The position numbers and the translations under genes are program-made. Positions 22,688-31,226 of a stretch of DNA of 55,830 bases are shown piece after piece. Location of the stretch: positions 1-55,830 of the forward strand of contig NZ_RQUY01000013.1 of the NCBI RefSeq assembly GCF_003992125.1, given 5' to 3'. Numbering within the stretch: position 1 is the first letter of the stretch; each line of letters starts with the position of its first letter. The notes under the pieces are model-generated. The model did not search any database. It saw nothing but the letters and a program-made list of their open reading frames with translations, and had not been told where the DNA came from. Origin of the DNA: Veillonella caviae. GTDB lineage: Bacteria > Bacillota > Negativicutes > Veillonellales > Veillonellaceae.

Positions 22688-24319
22688 ATGATGGCACGAA
22701 AACGACGAGTACAAGCCAAGTCGTGTATGCCGACGGCTAGAAATAGCGGGTACAGCGATGGTGGCGCATCTCAAACGAATAAAAGCCTAAAGGCATGGAA
22801 TCCGCAAAAATTGTCAGCTAAAACGGATATCGGAGCTAACCTTACTGTGCTTCGTAATCGTTCCGCGGACCAAGCGATTAATACACCAATAGGATCCGCG
22901 GCAATTGTGACAAGTAATACGCACACAGTGGGGGCGGGGCTTAAGGTGTTTCCTAAGCCTAACTTTCAATTGCTAGGTATTTCCGCCGATGAAGCGCGGG
23001 AGTGGGCACGGAAAGTTAGAACCGAGTTCTCATTGTGGGCAGATTCGAAGGACTGCGACCTATATCGGCGCAACAGTTTCTACGATTTGCAAAGCATTAT
23101 TTACCAAGGGTATATGACGGATGGCGATATTTTTGCCGTATTTCGTCGTAAGAACCCTCGACAGGACATGCCCTATACATTGCGACTGCAAATTATTGAA
23201 GGTACTCGTGTAAGCAACCCTCAAAGCGACAGCATGTATGTGTTGTCCGACCCGTATGGCGTGGAAATGAGGAACACTAAAACAGGTAATCGTATTATCA
23301 ACGGGGTGGAAATTGATGCGGAAGGGGCTGTGGTCGCCTATTGGATATCCAATCGCGTGCCACAGGACCCTATTTCCTCCGGCGAACTTACTGAGTGGGT
23401 ACGCGTTAGTGCTTTTGGCGCTAACACCGGGCTGCAAAATGTGTTACAAATCTGCCACGATACGCGCCCAGAGCAGTATCGTGGGGTGCCTTATTTGGCG
23501 CCAGTTATTGAAACCCTTAAACAGGTAAGCCGATACACTAATGCCGAATTGACTTCGGCCATTATTAAATCGTTTTTTGCTTTGTTCTTTACAGAATCAG
23601 CCAATAACAGCGCAACACTAAACGATATGTTGAATGATAGCGGTGTTGAAGACCCTAACGAACCTGTGGTGGACGTAAGTGAGTATAACCTAGGGCCAGG
23701 CACATTGAATGCTTTGCCTAAAGGGGTCGATGTTAAGTCGGTGGACTCTTCTAATAGCCAATCGACATACGACCCATTCGTTACACAGTGCTTACAGCAA
23801 GTAGCGGCAGCGCTAAACCAACCATACGAAGTTCTTATGAAGCGATTTACTTCGTCCTACTCTGCATCAAGAGCGGCGCTCTTGCAAGCGTGGGAAGAAT
23901 ACAAACTTCGCCGAGTATGGTTTGCAAGAGACTTTTGCCAGCCGGTCTATGAATCATGGTTGCGGGAAGCCATTGCACTCGGTCGGATTGACGCACCAGG
24001 GTTTTATGATGATCCTCTTATCCAAAAAGCATGGATGAACGCGGACTGGTTCGGTCCAACTATGAGTATCCTTGACCCAGTTAAGGATATGAATGGCAGC
24101 AACCTTCGCGTGGAAAGCGGGTTGTCGACTCGTGAACGCGAAGCAGCTGAAATGACGGGCACTGACTTAGAGGAAAATATTGCGCAATTGGCCTATGAAC
24201 AAAAGCTAATTGAACAGTATGGGCTTTCTAAATCGGTGCCTGCTGTGCTAGCTGGCAGGGATAATCCTCCAGTTGGCACAAATCTAGCAGAGGAAGGAGG
24301 TGACAAGGACGATGAATAA
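22688..24319 (+). CDS. Portal protein (lambda gpB family)
   Basis: 543 residues. Recognisable family stretches: INTPIGSAAIVTSNTHTVGA, GLKVFPKP, FAVFRRK, QIIEGTRVSNP and PYEVLMKRFTSSYSASRAAL. It forms the dodecameric ring through which DNA is packed. An ATG at 22691 is an alternative start. It overlaps the protease gene by 8 bases. Confidence 0.9.
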   Translation: MMARKRRVQAKSCMPTARNSGYSDGGASQTNKSLKAWNPQKLSAKTDIGANLTVLRNRSADQAINTPIGSAAIVTSNTHTVGAGLKVFPKPNFQLLGISADEAREWARKVRTEFSLWADSKDCDLYRRNSFYDLQSIIYQGYMTDGDIFAVFRRKNPRQDMPYTLRLQIIEGTRVSNPQSDSMYVLSDPYGVEMRNTKTGNRIINGVEIDAEGAVVAYWISNRVPQDPISSGELTEWVRVSAFGANTGLQNVLQICHDTRPEQYRGVPYLAPVIETLKQVSRYTNAELTSAIIKSFFALFFTESANNSATLNDMLNDSGVEDPNEPVVDVSEYNLGPGTLNALPKGVDVKSVDSSNSQSTYDPFVTQCLQQVAAALNQPYEVLMKRFTSSYSASRAALLQAWEEYKLRRVWFARDFCQPVYESWLREAIALGRIDAPGFYDDPLIQKAWMNADWFGPTMSILDPVKDMNGSNLRVESGLSTREREAAEMTGTDLEENIAQLAYEQKLIEQYGLSKSVPAVLAGRDNPPVGTNLAEEGGDKDDE

Positions 24320-25418
24320 GAAGTTTTGGTCTTTTTCTAATAGCATTGGGCAAAACGGCACGGAACAGTCTGAACTTATGCTGTATGGGGATATTTCTCA
24401 GCGGTCCTGGTGGGGCGATGAGGTAACACCTAAGCAATTTGCGGACGACTTGGCGCGATGTGGAACGAATGATTTGACGGTCCGTATTAATAGCGGCGGC
24501 GGGGATGTATTTGCAGCACAATCCATATATAACATGCTGAAAAGCTATGTCGGACAAGTAACGGTCATGATTGACGGTATTTGTGCCAGTGCGGCGACTA
24601 TTGTGGCTTGCGCTGGGGATAAGGTGGTAATGCCGTCCAACGCCTTATACATGATCCATAATCCTTCTGTATGCCTCCTTGATTCGTATGATGCGGATGA
24701 GCTAGAGAAGATTACCAACTACTTGTCTAGTGTTAAGCAGACAATCGTTAATGTATATTTGCAACGCAATGTTAACGTTGCTGAAGACGAACTCAAACAA
24801 TTCATGGATAACGAAACATGGCTTACAGCGGATGAAGCTAAAAGCTATGGGTTTATCGATGAAATTGGCGGAGATGTCGCAGAACAGGCTGTTATGAATA
24901 AAGGCTTGTTAGTCGTTAACAAGGTATCTTGCAAATATGCAGCCAAGAATGCAGCTAAAATTGAACAAGTTATTAATCAAAAGGGGGCAGAACCAATGCC
25001 AGAACAAAACGAAAAAACAGTTTTGAACAAAATTGCAGAATTGTTGGGTATCGATACGCAAGCGCCGGTGGCTGTGCCTACTGCTAATGACGCAGTAACG
25101 GTAGAACGCGAACGCATTGCAGCACTTGATGCTATGAAAAACGGCAATGAAGCGGTAAATCGTATTATCGAAGTTGCAAAAGCGAATGGGCAATCAGTCA
25201 ATGATATCAAACCTTTTGTGGATTCTTTGGTAGATATGCCTAAACCACAAAATAAAGCTTTGGAAGCTATTACGCAACTAATTCAAGATAATATTCAATC
25301 CGGTGCCCAAGATGTGGGTGCGGTAGCGACTCCACCTGCAGACGATGCAGAAGTCCGACGTAGAAAAGCGTTGGATGAAGTCGTAAACTTTGCAAATTCT
25401 ATGAGAGGAGCTAACTAA
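24312..25418 (+). CDS. Head maturation protease (ClpP/S49-like) with C-terminal scaffold region
   Basis: 368 residues from ATG 24312. The ClpP-like fold runs from about residue 20 to 195: TVRINSGGGDVFAAQSIYNM, catalytic Ser in DGICASAATIVA (about 92), His in ALYMIHNPS (about 115). The C-terminal 140 residues are a charged, coiled helical region typical of a scaffold. An internal in-frame ATG at 24996, behind AAGGGGG, would give this part alone, as lambda Nu3 arises within gpC. It processes the portal or scaffold during head assembly. Confidence 0.88.
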   Translation: MNKKFWSFSNSIGQNGTEQSELMLYGDISQRSWWGDEVTPKQFADDLARCGTNDLTVRINSGGGDVFAAQSIYNMLKSYVGQVTVMIDGICASAATIVACAGDKVVMPSNALYMIHNPSVCLLDSYDADELEKITNYLSSVKQTIVNVYLQRNVNVAEDELKQFMDNETWLTADEAKSYGFIDEIGGDVAEQAVMNKGLLVVNKVSCKYAAKNAAKIEQVINQKGAEPMPEQNEKTVLNKIAELLGIDTQAPVAVPTANDAVTVERERIAALDAMKNGNEAVNRIIEVAKANGQSVNDIKPFVDSLVDMPKPQNKALEAITQLIQDNIQSGAQDVGAVATPPADDAEVRRRKALDEVVNFANSMRGAN

Positions 25419-25419
25419 T

Positions 25420-25770
25420 ATGGCAATCCGAGAAGTAATTCAGGGCGTGGAATATGATGGTCTTTTGGGCGGTCCTGAATTCCCTACATTGACTAAAAAC
25501 GTAACGGTACTATCTGGAACTACTTTGAAACGTGGTGCAGTTGTTTCCAAAAATACAGATGGAAAATACATAGCTGTCACTGCTGAACTAGGTCCGGCAG
25601 GTATAGTAGCCGATGATGTAGATGCATCTAAAGGCGATACAGTGGGTACTATTTATATTTCAGGTCGATTTAATCGCGAAAACTTGATTGTACCTTCTGA
25701 ATTTAAAATTGCGGGCAACGAAGATAAGTTCGAAGCCGCTAATTTGTATTTGACTAGCATTCATGCATAG
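25420..25770 (+). CDS. Head decoration protein (lambda gpD-like)
   Basis: 116 residues. LTKNVTVLSGTTLKRGAVVS, GPAGIVADDVDAS and VGTIYISGRFNRENL match the gpD/decoration fold. It stabilises the expanded capsid. It begins one base after the protease stop. Confidence 0.85.
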   Translation: MAIREVIQGVEYDGLLGGPEFPTLTKNVTVLSGTTLKRGAVVSKNTDGKYIAVTAELGPAGIVADDVDASKGDTVGTIYISGRFNRENLIVPSEFKIAGNEDKFEAANLYLTSIHA

Positions 25771-25783
25771 GGGGATTTAACAC

Positions 25784-26839
25784 ATGGCTATCGACATGAA
25801 AGATACTCTTACACTTATGCAAGCAATGGAGCGCATTAAAACGCCTGCTTCTTTCTTGCTCGACACATTCTTTCCAAATGTTCCGGAACCAGCACTATCT
25901 ACTAAAATTGCGGTAGAATATCGCAAAAAAGGCCGTAGCTTGGCACCATTTGTATCTCGTGGGGCTAAAGGTGTGAATATGAAACGTGCAGGCTCTACAA
26001 TTAACATTTACGAGCCACCAATGATGGGCCCTCGTACTATCGTTGACCCAGCTTAATTGAATCAACGTGGTTTTGGCGAGGATATCGTCAGCTCCGTATC
26101 TCCAGCGCAACGTGCGGCTAAGATGCAAGCTGAAGACTTGGCTTATTTGCAAAGTACAATTATCAACCGCAAGAACAAAATGGCGGCTGATATTTTAACT
26201 ACCGGCAAGTGCAACATCGAAGGTTATGCGGATGATGGTACAACTGAATTATTGGATACTATCGAATTTGATTGGGACCAAAAAGTAACACCTTCTGTTA
26301 CATGGGACAAAGCTGGCGCAACTATTTTTGACGACATTAAAAACTTGTCTGAAACAATTCAAGAAAACTCCGGCATGATTCCTACTGTTATGGTTTGCGG
26401 GAAAAATATTGAAAAGTATATTCTCGGCAACGATGAAATTATGAAATGGTTGGCGATTCCTAACGCACAAAACCTTTCTATCATGAACTTCGCACCTCAA
26501 TATACAAGCCCACAAGTTCGTTATGTAGGTCGCATTATGGGTCTTAATCTTGATGTATACACTTACACAGAAACGTATACGAATGACGAAGGGGAAGCAA
26601 CTCCATTCATCGGTGCTGATGATGTTGTTCTTGGCGTTCCTGGTCGTGGTCGTCAATTGCATGGCGCAGTTACATTGCTTAATGAGGAAGCTAACGGATA
26701 TGTAACATATTCCGGTATTTATGTACCTTATTATGCAGGTAATAAATCTACTCAAGAATTGGCATTGACTATGTATAGTCGTTGCGTATTGGCGCCTGAA
26801 TTCGTGGATGACTGGGGCGTAATTAAAACGAAAGGATAG
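25784..26839 (+). pseudogene. Major capsid protein (lambda gpE family) interrupted by an in-frame TAA
   Basis: 352 codons in one frame, matching the usual gpE size (about 340), but codon 91 (26054-26056) is TAA. The next codon is TTG. The first part (LMQAMERIKTPASFLLDTFF, KKGRSLAPFVSRGAKG) and the second (FGEDIVSSVSPAQRAAKMQA, VPGRGRQLHG, SRCVLAPEFVDDW) are both typical capsid E segments, so nothing else is missing. A CAA-to-TAA change is the simplest origin. Without read-through or re-initiation the prophage could not build heads. No strong Shine-Dalgarno precedes the TTG. Confidence 0.85.
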
Positions 26840-26843
26840 TCGT

Positions 26844-27134
26844 ATGAAAATCTTAGTTAAAAAAGGATATCTAGCACATCAAGGTCAATTATTCGGGAAA
26901 GGTAAAATCGTTGACATTGCAGACAAAGCCATCGCTAAGGCGCTCTTAGCAAATGAGCAATTCGCGGAATACAAAGATCCGGAAGCAGACACTAAAAAAG
27001 AGGATAAGGTAGATACTAAATCCGATGACTCTGTGAAAGCGACTACTGAGAATGAAGAGCCTGAAGATGTAGAAGATACTAAAGAAGCAACTCTTCCATC
27101 TGCAGATGCTACGAAAGCGGTTAAAAAGAAATGA
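26844..27134 (+). CDS. Small head protein, hypothetical
   Basis: 96 residues. The first 45 resemble a short beta domain (VKKGYLAHQGQLFGKGKIVD); the rest is a highly charged K/E/D tail ending in KKK. It lies between capsid and head-tail joining genes, as small completion proteins do. It overlaps the next gene by 4 bases. Confidence 0.6.
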   Translation: MKILVKKGYLAHQGQLFGKGKIVDIADKAIAKALLANEQFAEYKDPEADTKKEDKVDTKSDDSVKATTENEEPEDVEDTKEATLPSADATKAVKKK

Positions 27135-27466
27135 TTTTCAAGAATCAAATTAAATTAGATTTGCCTGTATTCTTGAATCTTGATGAATTTGCAGATATTC
27201 ATAATTTGAATGGTACTGAATGTAATGCTGTTATCCAAGCGCCGACGGCTCGCGAGTCATTCATGACTAGCGGGTCTCATATCGCTGATGATGGCATTAG
27301 CGGCATGTCAGTATTCGTGCATTGTCGTTCCGAAGACTTACCGGAGCTCCCACATCAGGGAAATGTATTTATACTAGACGGCGAACCTTATACCGTTAAC
27401 CAGTGCATTGAAGAAGATGGGTTAGCTAGTATTGAGTTGCGGGCTGAAACGAGGGGATTTGTATGA
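27131..27466 (+). CDS. Head-tail joining protein
   Basis: 111 residues, mostly beta (FVHCRSEDLPELPHQGNVFI, LDGEPYTVNQCIEEDGL). The pattern matches FII/adaptor-type proteins found at this position between capsid and tail completion genes. The overlap ATGA at both ends suggests coupling. Confidence 0.65.
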   Translation: MIFKNQIKLDLPVFLNLDEFADIHNLNGTECNAVIQAPTARESFMTSGSHIADDGISGMSVFVHCRSEDLPELPHQGNVFILDGEPYTVNQCIEEDGLASIELRAETRGFV

Positions 27467-27996
27467 TTGAACTTGAATTGGATCGTAAGGGTATAGCAGT
27501 CGCTGAATCGGCAATGCAAGCTCTTAGTGATGATAATATAGCTAAAATTGTACAACGATCCTCCCGTCGTGCCGCTATAACTGCTAGAAAAGCAGGGACG
27601 CAAGCTATTCGGGAAATCTATGCCGTTAAAGGGGCGGGTGTTGTTAAATCCGGAGTATCGTTTAGAAGTTTGACAGACGGGACAGAAATCCGCGTTAAAG
27701 GTGACTACCCTTTAGCGGAAAAAATGTACAAAACTAAGGTTAAGAAGTCCGGTATTTTTGTATCCATTAAAAAAGGGACAGAAGCCAAAGTTGAGCGCGG
27801 ATTTGTGAATCCTAAGTCGGGTTTATTCGTACAACGACAAGGTCAGGACCGTATGCCGTTGAAAGGCGTATACGGTCCAGCACTCCCCCAATTATTTGGC
27901 AACGCACGGGTACAGGATGCCATGCAAGAAGAAGGCATGGACATGTATGAAAAACGGTTATGGCATGAGCTTGACAGAGCGCTAGGAGGCAAGTAA
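27463..27996 (+). CDS. Minor tail protein Z-like tail completion protein
   Basis: 177 residues. The stretch RSSRRAAITARKAGTQAIREIYAV, split by a turn, followed by VKGDYPLAEKMYKTKVKK and VQRQGQDRMPLKGVYGPAL is characteristic of GpZ-like proteins (prophage minor tail protein Z). It takes part in tail completion and head-tail attachment. Confidence 0.75.
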   Translation: MIELELDRKGIAVAESAMQALSDDNIAKIVQRSSRRAAITARKAGTQAIREIYAVKGAGVVKSGVSFRSLTDGTEIRVKGDYPLAEKMYKTKVKKSGIFVSIKKGTEAKVERGFVNPKSGLFVQRQGQDRMPLKGVYGPALPQLFGNARVQDAMQEEGMDMYEKRLWHELDRALGGK

Positions 27997-28475
27997 TGAC
28001 ACCATTAGATGTATCAGAGGGAGTCGCTAAGTATTTAGAGGGCCGATTACGGGCGCTCGAGGAATACAGCGACGTCACCGATAATAGTATTCGCGTGTAT
28101 AGCGGATTCCTTCCGCGGGTTACTAGCAATGCGGAAAAGCGTAAGCTATGCCCCGCTGTTGTCGTACACCCCTATACCGTGGAGGATGACACGGACAGTA
28201 TCGTAGGAATTACGGTTCAAGTAACGACCTATGATGAGAGTATGACCGAGGGGCATATATCTTTGTACCACCTCTTGGAAGTGGTGCGTAAGGAACTGTT
28301 ATCGCAGAATCCCATCGACATGAAGTACCAAATTAAAGACCATAAAGTAACTACCATGATTCCTGATGACCAGCCTTGGCCACAGTGGTGGGGATACTTG
28401 GAATTTGAGGTATATATTCCGAAAGTTCGGAGAAACCTTAATGACGTCTTTGCATTTAACAAGTCAATTAAATAA
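27996..28475 (+). CDS. Tail terminator-like protein
   Basis: 159 residues. The mid-region (LCPAVVVHPYTVEDDTDSIV, VQVTTYDESMTEGHISLYHL) and the C-terminal WGYLEFEVYIPKV have the mixed fold of tail terminator proteins. Position between the gpZ-like gene and the sheath agrees. The exact family is uncertain. Confidence 0.55.
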   Translation: MTPLDVSEGVAKYLEGRLRALEEYSDVTDNSIRVYSGFLPRVTSNAEKRKLCPAVVVHPYTVEDDTDSIVGITVQVTTYDESMTEGHISLYHLLEVVRKELLSQNPIDMKYQIKDHKVTTMIPDDQPWPQWWGYLEFEVYIPKVRRNLNDVFAFNKSIK

Positions 28476-28486
28476 GGAGAACCAAT

Positions 28487-28714
28487 ATGCGTTCTGTTGT
28501 CTATGTGGGCCCCACATTCAAAGGCAGTCGTCTTAACCAGTTCATGGTCTTTACCGACGGCGCACCTAAGCCTGAATGTGAGGATCCTATTTTTATGCAC
28601 CTATTTGTGCCCGTGGAAAAGTTGAACGAGGCTATCGAACAGCTTAATACCCAAGGGTCGCAATTAAATGTGTTTTATCGAAATGCGATTAAATCTTACA
28701 AAGGAGTGAAGTAA
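28487..28714 (+). CDS. Small tail protein, hypothetical
   Basis: 75 residues (MRSVVYVGPTFKGSRLNQF...). Conserved in location just before the sheath gene in contractile phages of Firmicutes; function unknown. It abuts the sheath gene directly. Confidence 0.55.
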   Translation: MRSVVYVGPTFKGSRLNQFMVFTDGAPKPECEDPIFMHLFVPVEKLNEAIEQLNTQGSQLNVFYRNAIKSYKGVK

Positions 28715-30157
28715 ATGGCCTATTATCATGGCGTCAAGACGAGCGAAATAGCAACGTCTGTCATCTCTGCGGTGGAAACTAATGCAGGACTTCCTGTTGT
28801 GTTCGGTACGGCTCCGGTCCACTTGACAGAGGACCCTACCGCAGCCGTTAACAAGCCTGTGATTTGTTATTCCTATGAAGAAGCAGTAGCGGCTCTTGGG
28901 TATAGCAATGATTGGGAGAAATTCACATTGTGTGAACAAATCTATGCGCAGTTTAAATTGTACGGAGTAGCACCAATTGTATTTGTCAATGTGTTGGATC
29001 CTGCGCGGCATAAAAAGTCTTCCACGACTACTGTAACTTTGGAAAAAGGTGTAGGTACTGTGGCGGCACCTGTGCTTTTGAACACACTTAAAGTTACAGA
29101 CGGTACAGCTACAAGTAAGGTAGGTACTATTATTACTGACTTTACGGCGGCATTTAATGCTGATGAAGAACTCGTTATTACTGTTGTCGAGGGCGGTGTG
29201 TTAGCCGACTCCCAAACACTACAACTTACGTATGACGAAGTTGACGCGTCCGGGGTTAAAGCAGCTGATATTATCGGCGGTGTCGACTCGGAAGGTAATG
29301 CGACCGGTCTTGAATTGCTCGATGAAGTGTATCACCAATTTAGCATTGTACCTGGTCTAGTGGCAGCACCAGGCTGGACACAAGAGCCAACTGTGGCTTC
29401 TGTGATGAAAGCTAAATCGCGTGTTATCAATAATTTATTTAGAGCGACTTCTGTTACAGATATCGATGCTAAAGAAGTTAAAAAGTATACCGATGCTTAT
29501 ATGTGGAAAACCGGAAACGGATATACAGGCGCGGCGCAAATCGTGTGTTGGCCAATGGTTCGCAACGGGGATTACATTTTTCACATGTCTACACATATCA
29601 TCGGGATTATCGGTCAATGCGATGCCAGCAACAGCGATATCCCTACCTTGTCCCCGTCTAACAAGGACATCAACATTACAGGTTTGTGCTTAGCTGATGG
29701 TAAAGAGGTATCCCTTAATAACTCTCAAGCGAACCTATTGAATTCTCAAGGCATTATGACGGCTCTCAATGTGAACGGCTGGAAGTCTTGGGGCAACTAC
29801 ACAGGTGCGTACCCAGGTACAACTGATGTAAAGGATACATTTATTTGCGTTCGCCGATTCTTCGACTGGGACGACCAAACATTCATTCTTACTTATTGGC
29901 AAAAAGTTGATATGCCAATCCTACCTCGTAATATCAAGACTGTTCTTGATTCCGAAGGTATTCGATTGAATGGGTTGACATCTCGCGGATTTATTCTTGG
30001 TGGGCGGATTGAATTTAAGGAAAGTGAAAATCCTGTTACTGACCTTTTGGCCGGTAAAATTCGTTTCCATAAATACCGTACTCCTCCAATTCCTGCACAG
30101 GAAATCGAGTCTATATCTGAGTACGATGTGTCTTATTTTGAACAGTTATTTAAATAG
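28715..30157 (+). CDS. Tail sheath protein
   Basis: A 480-residue protein. N-terminal YYHGVKTSEIATSVISAVET and PVVFGTAPVHL are typical of sheath openings. The C-terminal domain (VRRFFDWDDQTFILTYWQKV, GRIEFKESENPVTDLLAGKI, YDVSYFEQL) is the conserved sheath core that wraps the tube. It proves a contractile (myovirus) tail. Confidence 0.92.
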   Translation: MAYYHGVKTSEIATSVISAVETNAGLPVVFGTAPVHLTEDPTAAVNKPVICYSYEEAVAALGYSNDWEKFTLCEQIYAQFKLYGVAPIVFVNVLDPARHKKSSTTTVTLEKGVGTVAAPVLLNTLKVTDGTATSKVGTIITDFTAAFNADEELVITVVEGGVLADSQTLQLTYDEVDASGVKAADIIGGVDSEGNATGLELLDEVYHQFSIVPGLVAAPGWTQEPTVASVMKAKSRVINNLFRATSVTDIDAKEVKKYTDAYMWKTGNGYTGAAQIVCWPMVRNGDYIFHMSTHIIGIIGQCDASNSDIPTLSPSNKDINITGLCLADGKEVSLNNSQANLLNSQGIMTALNVNGWKSWGNYTGAYPGTTDVKDTFICVRRFFDWDDQTFILTYWQKVDMPILPRNIKTVLDSEGIRLNGLTSRGFILGGRIEFKESENPVTDLLAGKIRFHKYRTPPIPAQEIESISEYDVSYFEQLFK

Positions 30158-30166
30158 GGGGTCATT

Positions 30167-30694
30167 ATGAGCGTAAATCTAATTCCAGAAGTCTTGAATG
30201 ACTTCCGTGTATATGATGAGGGCCGTGATAATTGCCACGGTGTTGTATCCATTGAAATTCCGGAAGAAGCGTCTTTGACACAAACAGTCAAAGGGGTGGG
30301 GATTGCTGGTGAAGTAGACGCGCCTATTTTAGGTCACTACGGATCTATGGAAACAAAAATTAGCTGGAATTTGCCAACCGAAACAGCCCACAAATGGACT
30401 GGCGGGCGCCCAGTTAGTGTCGAAGCTTGCGGAGCTCTCCAATATTGGGATAGTGCTACTAATAGCTATGTGATTAAGCCATCCCGAATTGTTATCCGCG
30501 GTCGTGCTAAATCGAAAGAAAACGGCACGTATGAAGCGGGTAATACAGTAGGTGTTACCAATACTATCGAAACAACCTACTTGAAGATTGAAGTGGATGG
30601 CAAAATCATCCGCGAAATTGATAAGTATGGTTACAAAGATGTTAATGGTGACGAAGATATGTTATCCGAAGTACGTGCCGCGTTAGGTATTTAA
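30167..30694 (+). CDS. Major tail tube protein
   Basis: A 175-residue protein of the P2 FII type: INLIPEVL-like start (SVNLIPEVLNDFRVYDEG), VSIEIPEEASLTQTVKGVGI, and TTYLKIEVDGKIIREIDKYG near the end. It stacks as hexamers inside the sheath. Confidence 0.88.
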   Translation: MSVNLIPEVLNDFRVYDEGRDNCHGVVSIEIPEEASLTQTVKGVGIAGEVDAPILGHYGSMETKISWNLPTETAHKWTGGRPVSVEACGALQYWDSATNSYVIKPSRIVIRGRAKSKENGTYEAGNTVGVTNTIETTYLKIEVDGKIIREIDKYGYKDVNGDEDMLSEVRAALGI

Positions 30695-30714
30695 TTCCGT
30701 AGGAGGAAAAGAAC

Positions 30715-31038
30715 ATGAGTGAAGAAATGAACAAAGTAGAAACTGTAGTCGAATCCACTCCAGTAGCTGAAGAGGTTCCTATTGTGGAACCTGTAGCAAA
30801 AAAAGCTATCAAATTAAATTTTGACAATGTGACAGGTTATACCTTGATTAGGTGTGAAAAGGCGGCTAAGAAAGAAGACCCTAATATCAGCGTGCCTTCT
30901 ATCTCCCTCACATACCAAGCCCATGTAGCGGCCGCAGCAGCAGGCGTGAAAGTCGATGATATCTATGCATTGCCTGGTAAAGAATTTACTAAAGTTTGCT
31001 TGGATACACAGAATTTTTTGCTCGGTTCCGAAAAATAA
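30715..31038 (+). CDS. Tail assembly chaperone (G-like)
   Basis: 107 residues. An acidic low-complexity start is followed by a folded region (YTLIRCEKAAKKEDPNISVP, KEFTKVCLDTQNFLLGSEK). It sits between tube and tape measure, where phages encode a chaperone with a frameshifted extension. It ends GAA AAA TAA within an A-rich stretch, which lets ribosomes slip into the following frame. Confidence 0.75.
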   Translation: MSEEMNKVETVVESTPVAEEVPIVEPVAKKAIKLNFDNVTGYTLIRCEKAAKKEDPNISVPSISLTYQAHVAAAAAGVKVDDIYALPGKEFTKVCLDTQNFLLGSEK

Positions 31039-31226
31039 AAAACCTTGAGCATTACTTCATCCGGAGTGCTTTGGCCTGTTCAAAGTACTCCAATTCCCCT
31101 ATGGGTTATTTTCTCCGATACTTGAGCGTTGACGAAAATATGGCTCACATCCAAGAGATAAGAGACGCGATTGATGCGGAGAATAAAGCAATGCAAAAGG
31201 CGCATAAGAAACAGGGAGGTCGCTAA
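31035..31226 (+). CDS. Frameshift extension of the tail chaperone (T-like)
   Basis: 63 codons in the -1 frame continue directly from the slippery AAA at 31033-31035, reading IKNLEHYFIRSALACSKYSN and so on to KKQGGR. An isolated start is unconvincing, so it is probably made only as a G-T fusion of about 170 residues. Its stop overlaps the tape measure ATG (TAATG). Confidence 0.65.
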   Translation: MKNLEHYFIRSALACSKYSNSPMGYFLRYLSVDENMAHIQEIRDAIDAENKAMQKAHKKQGGR

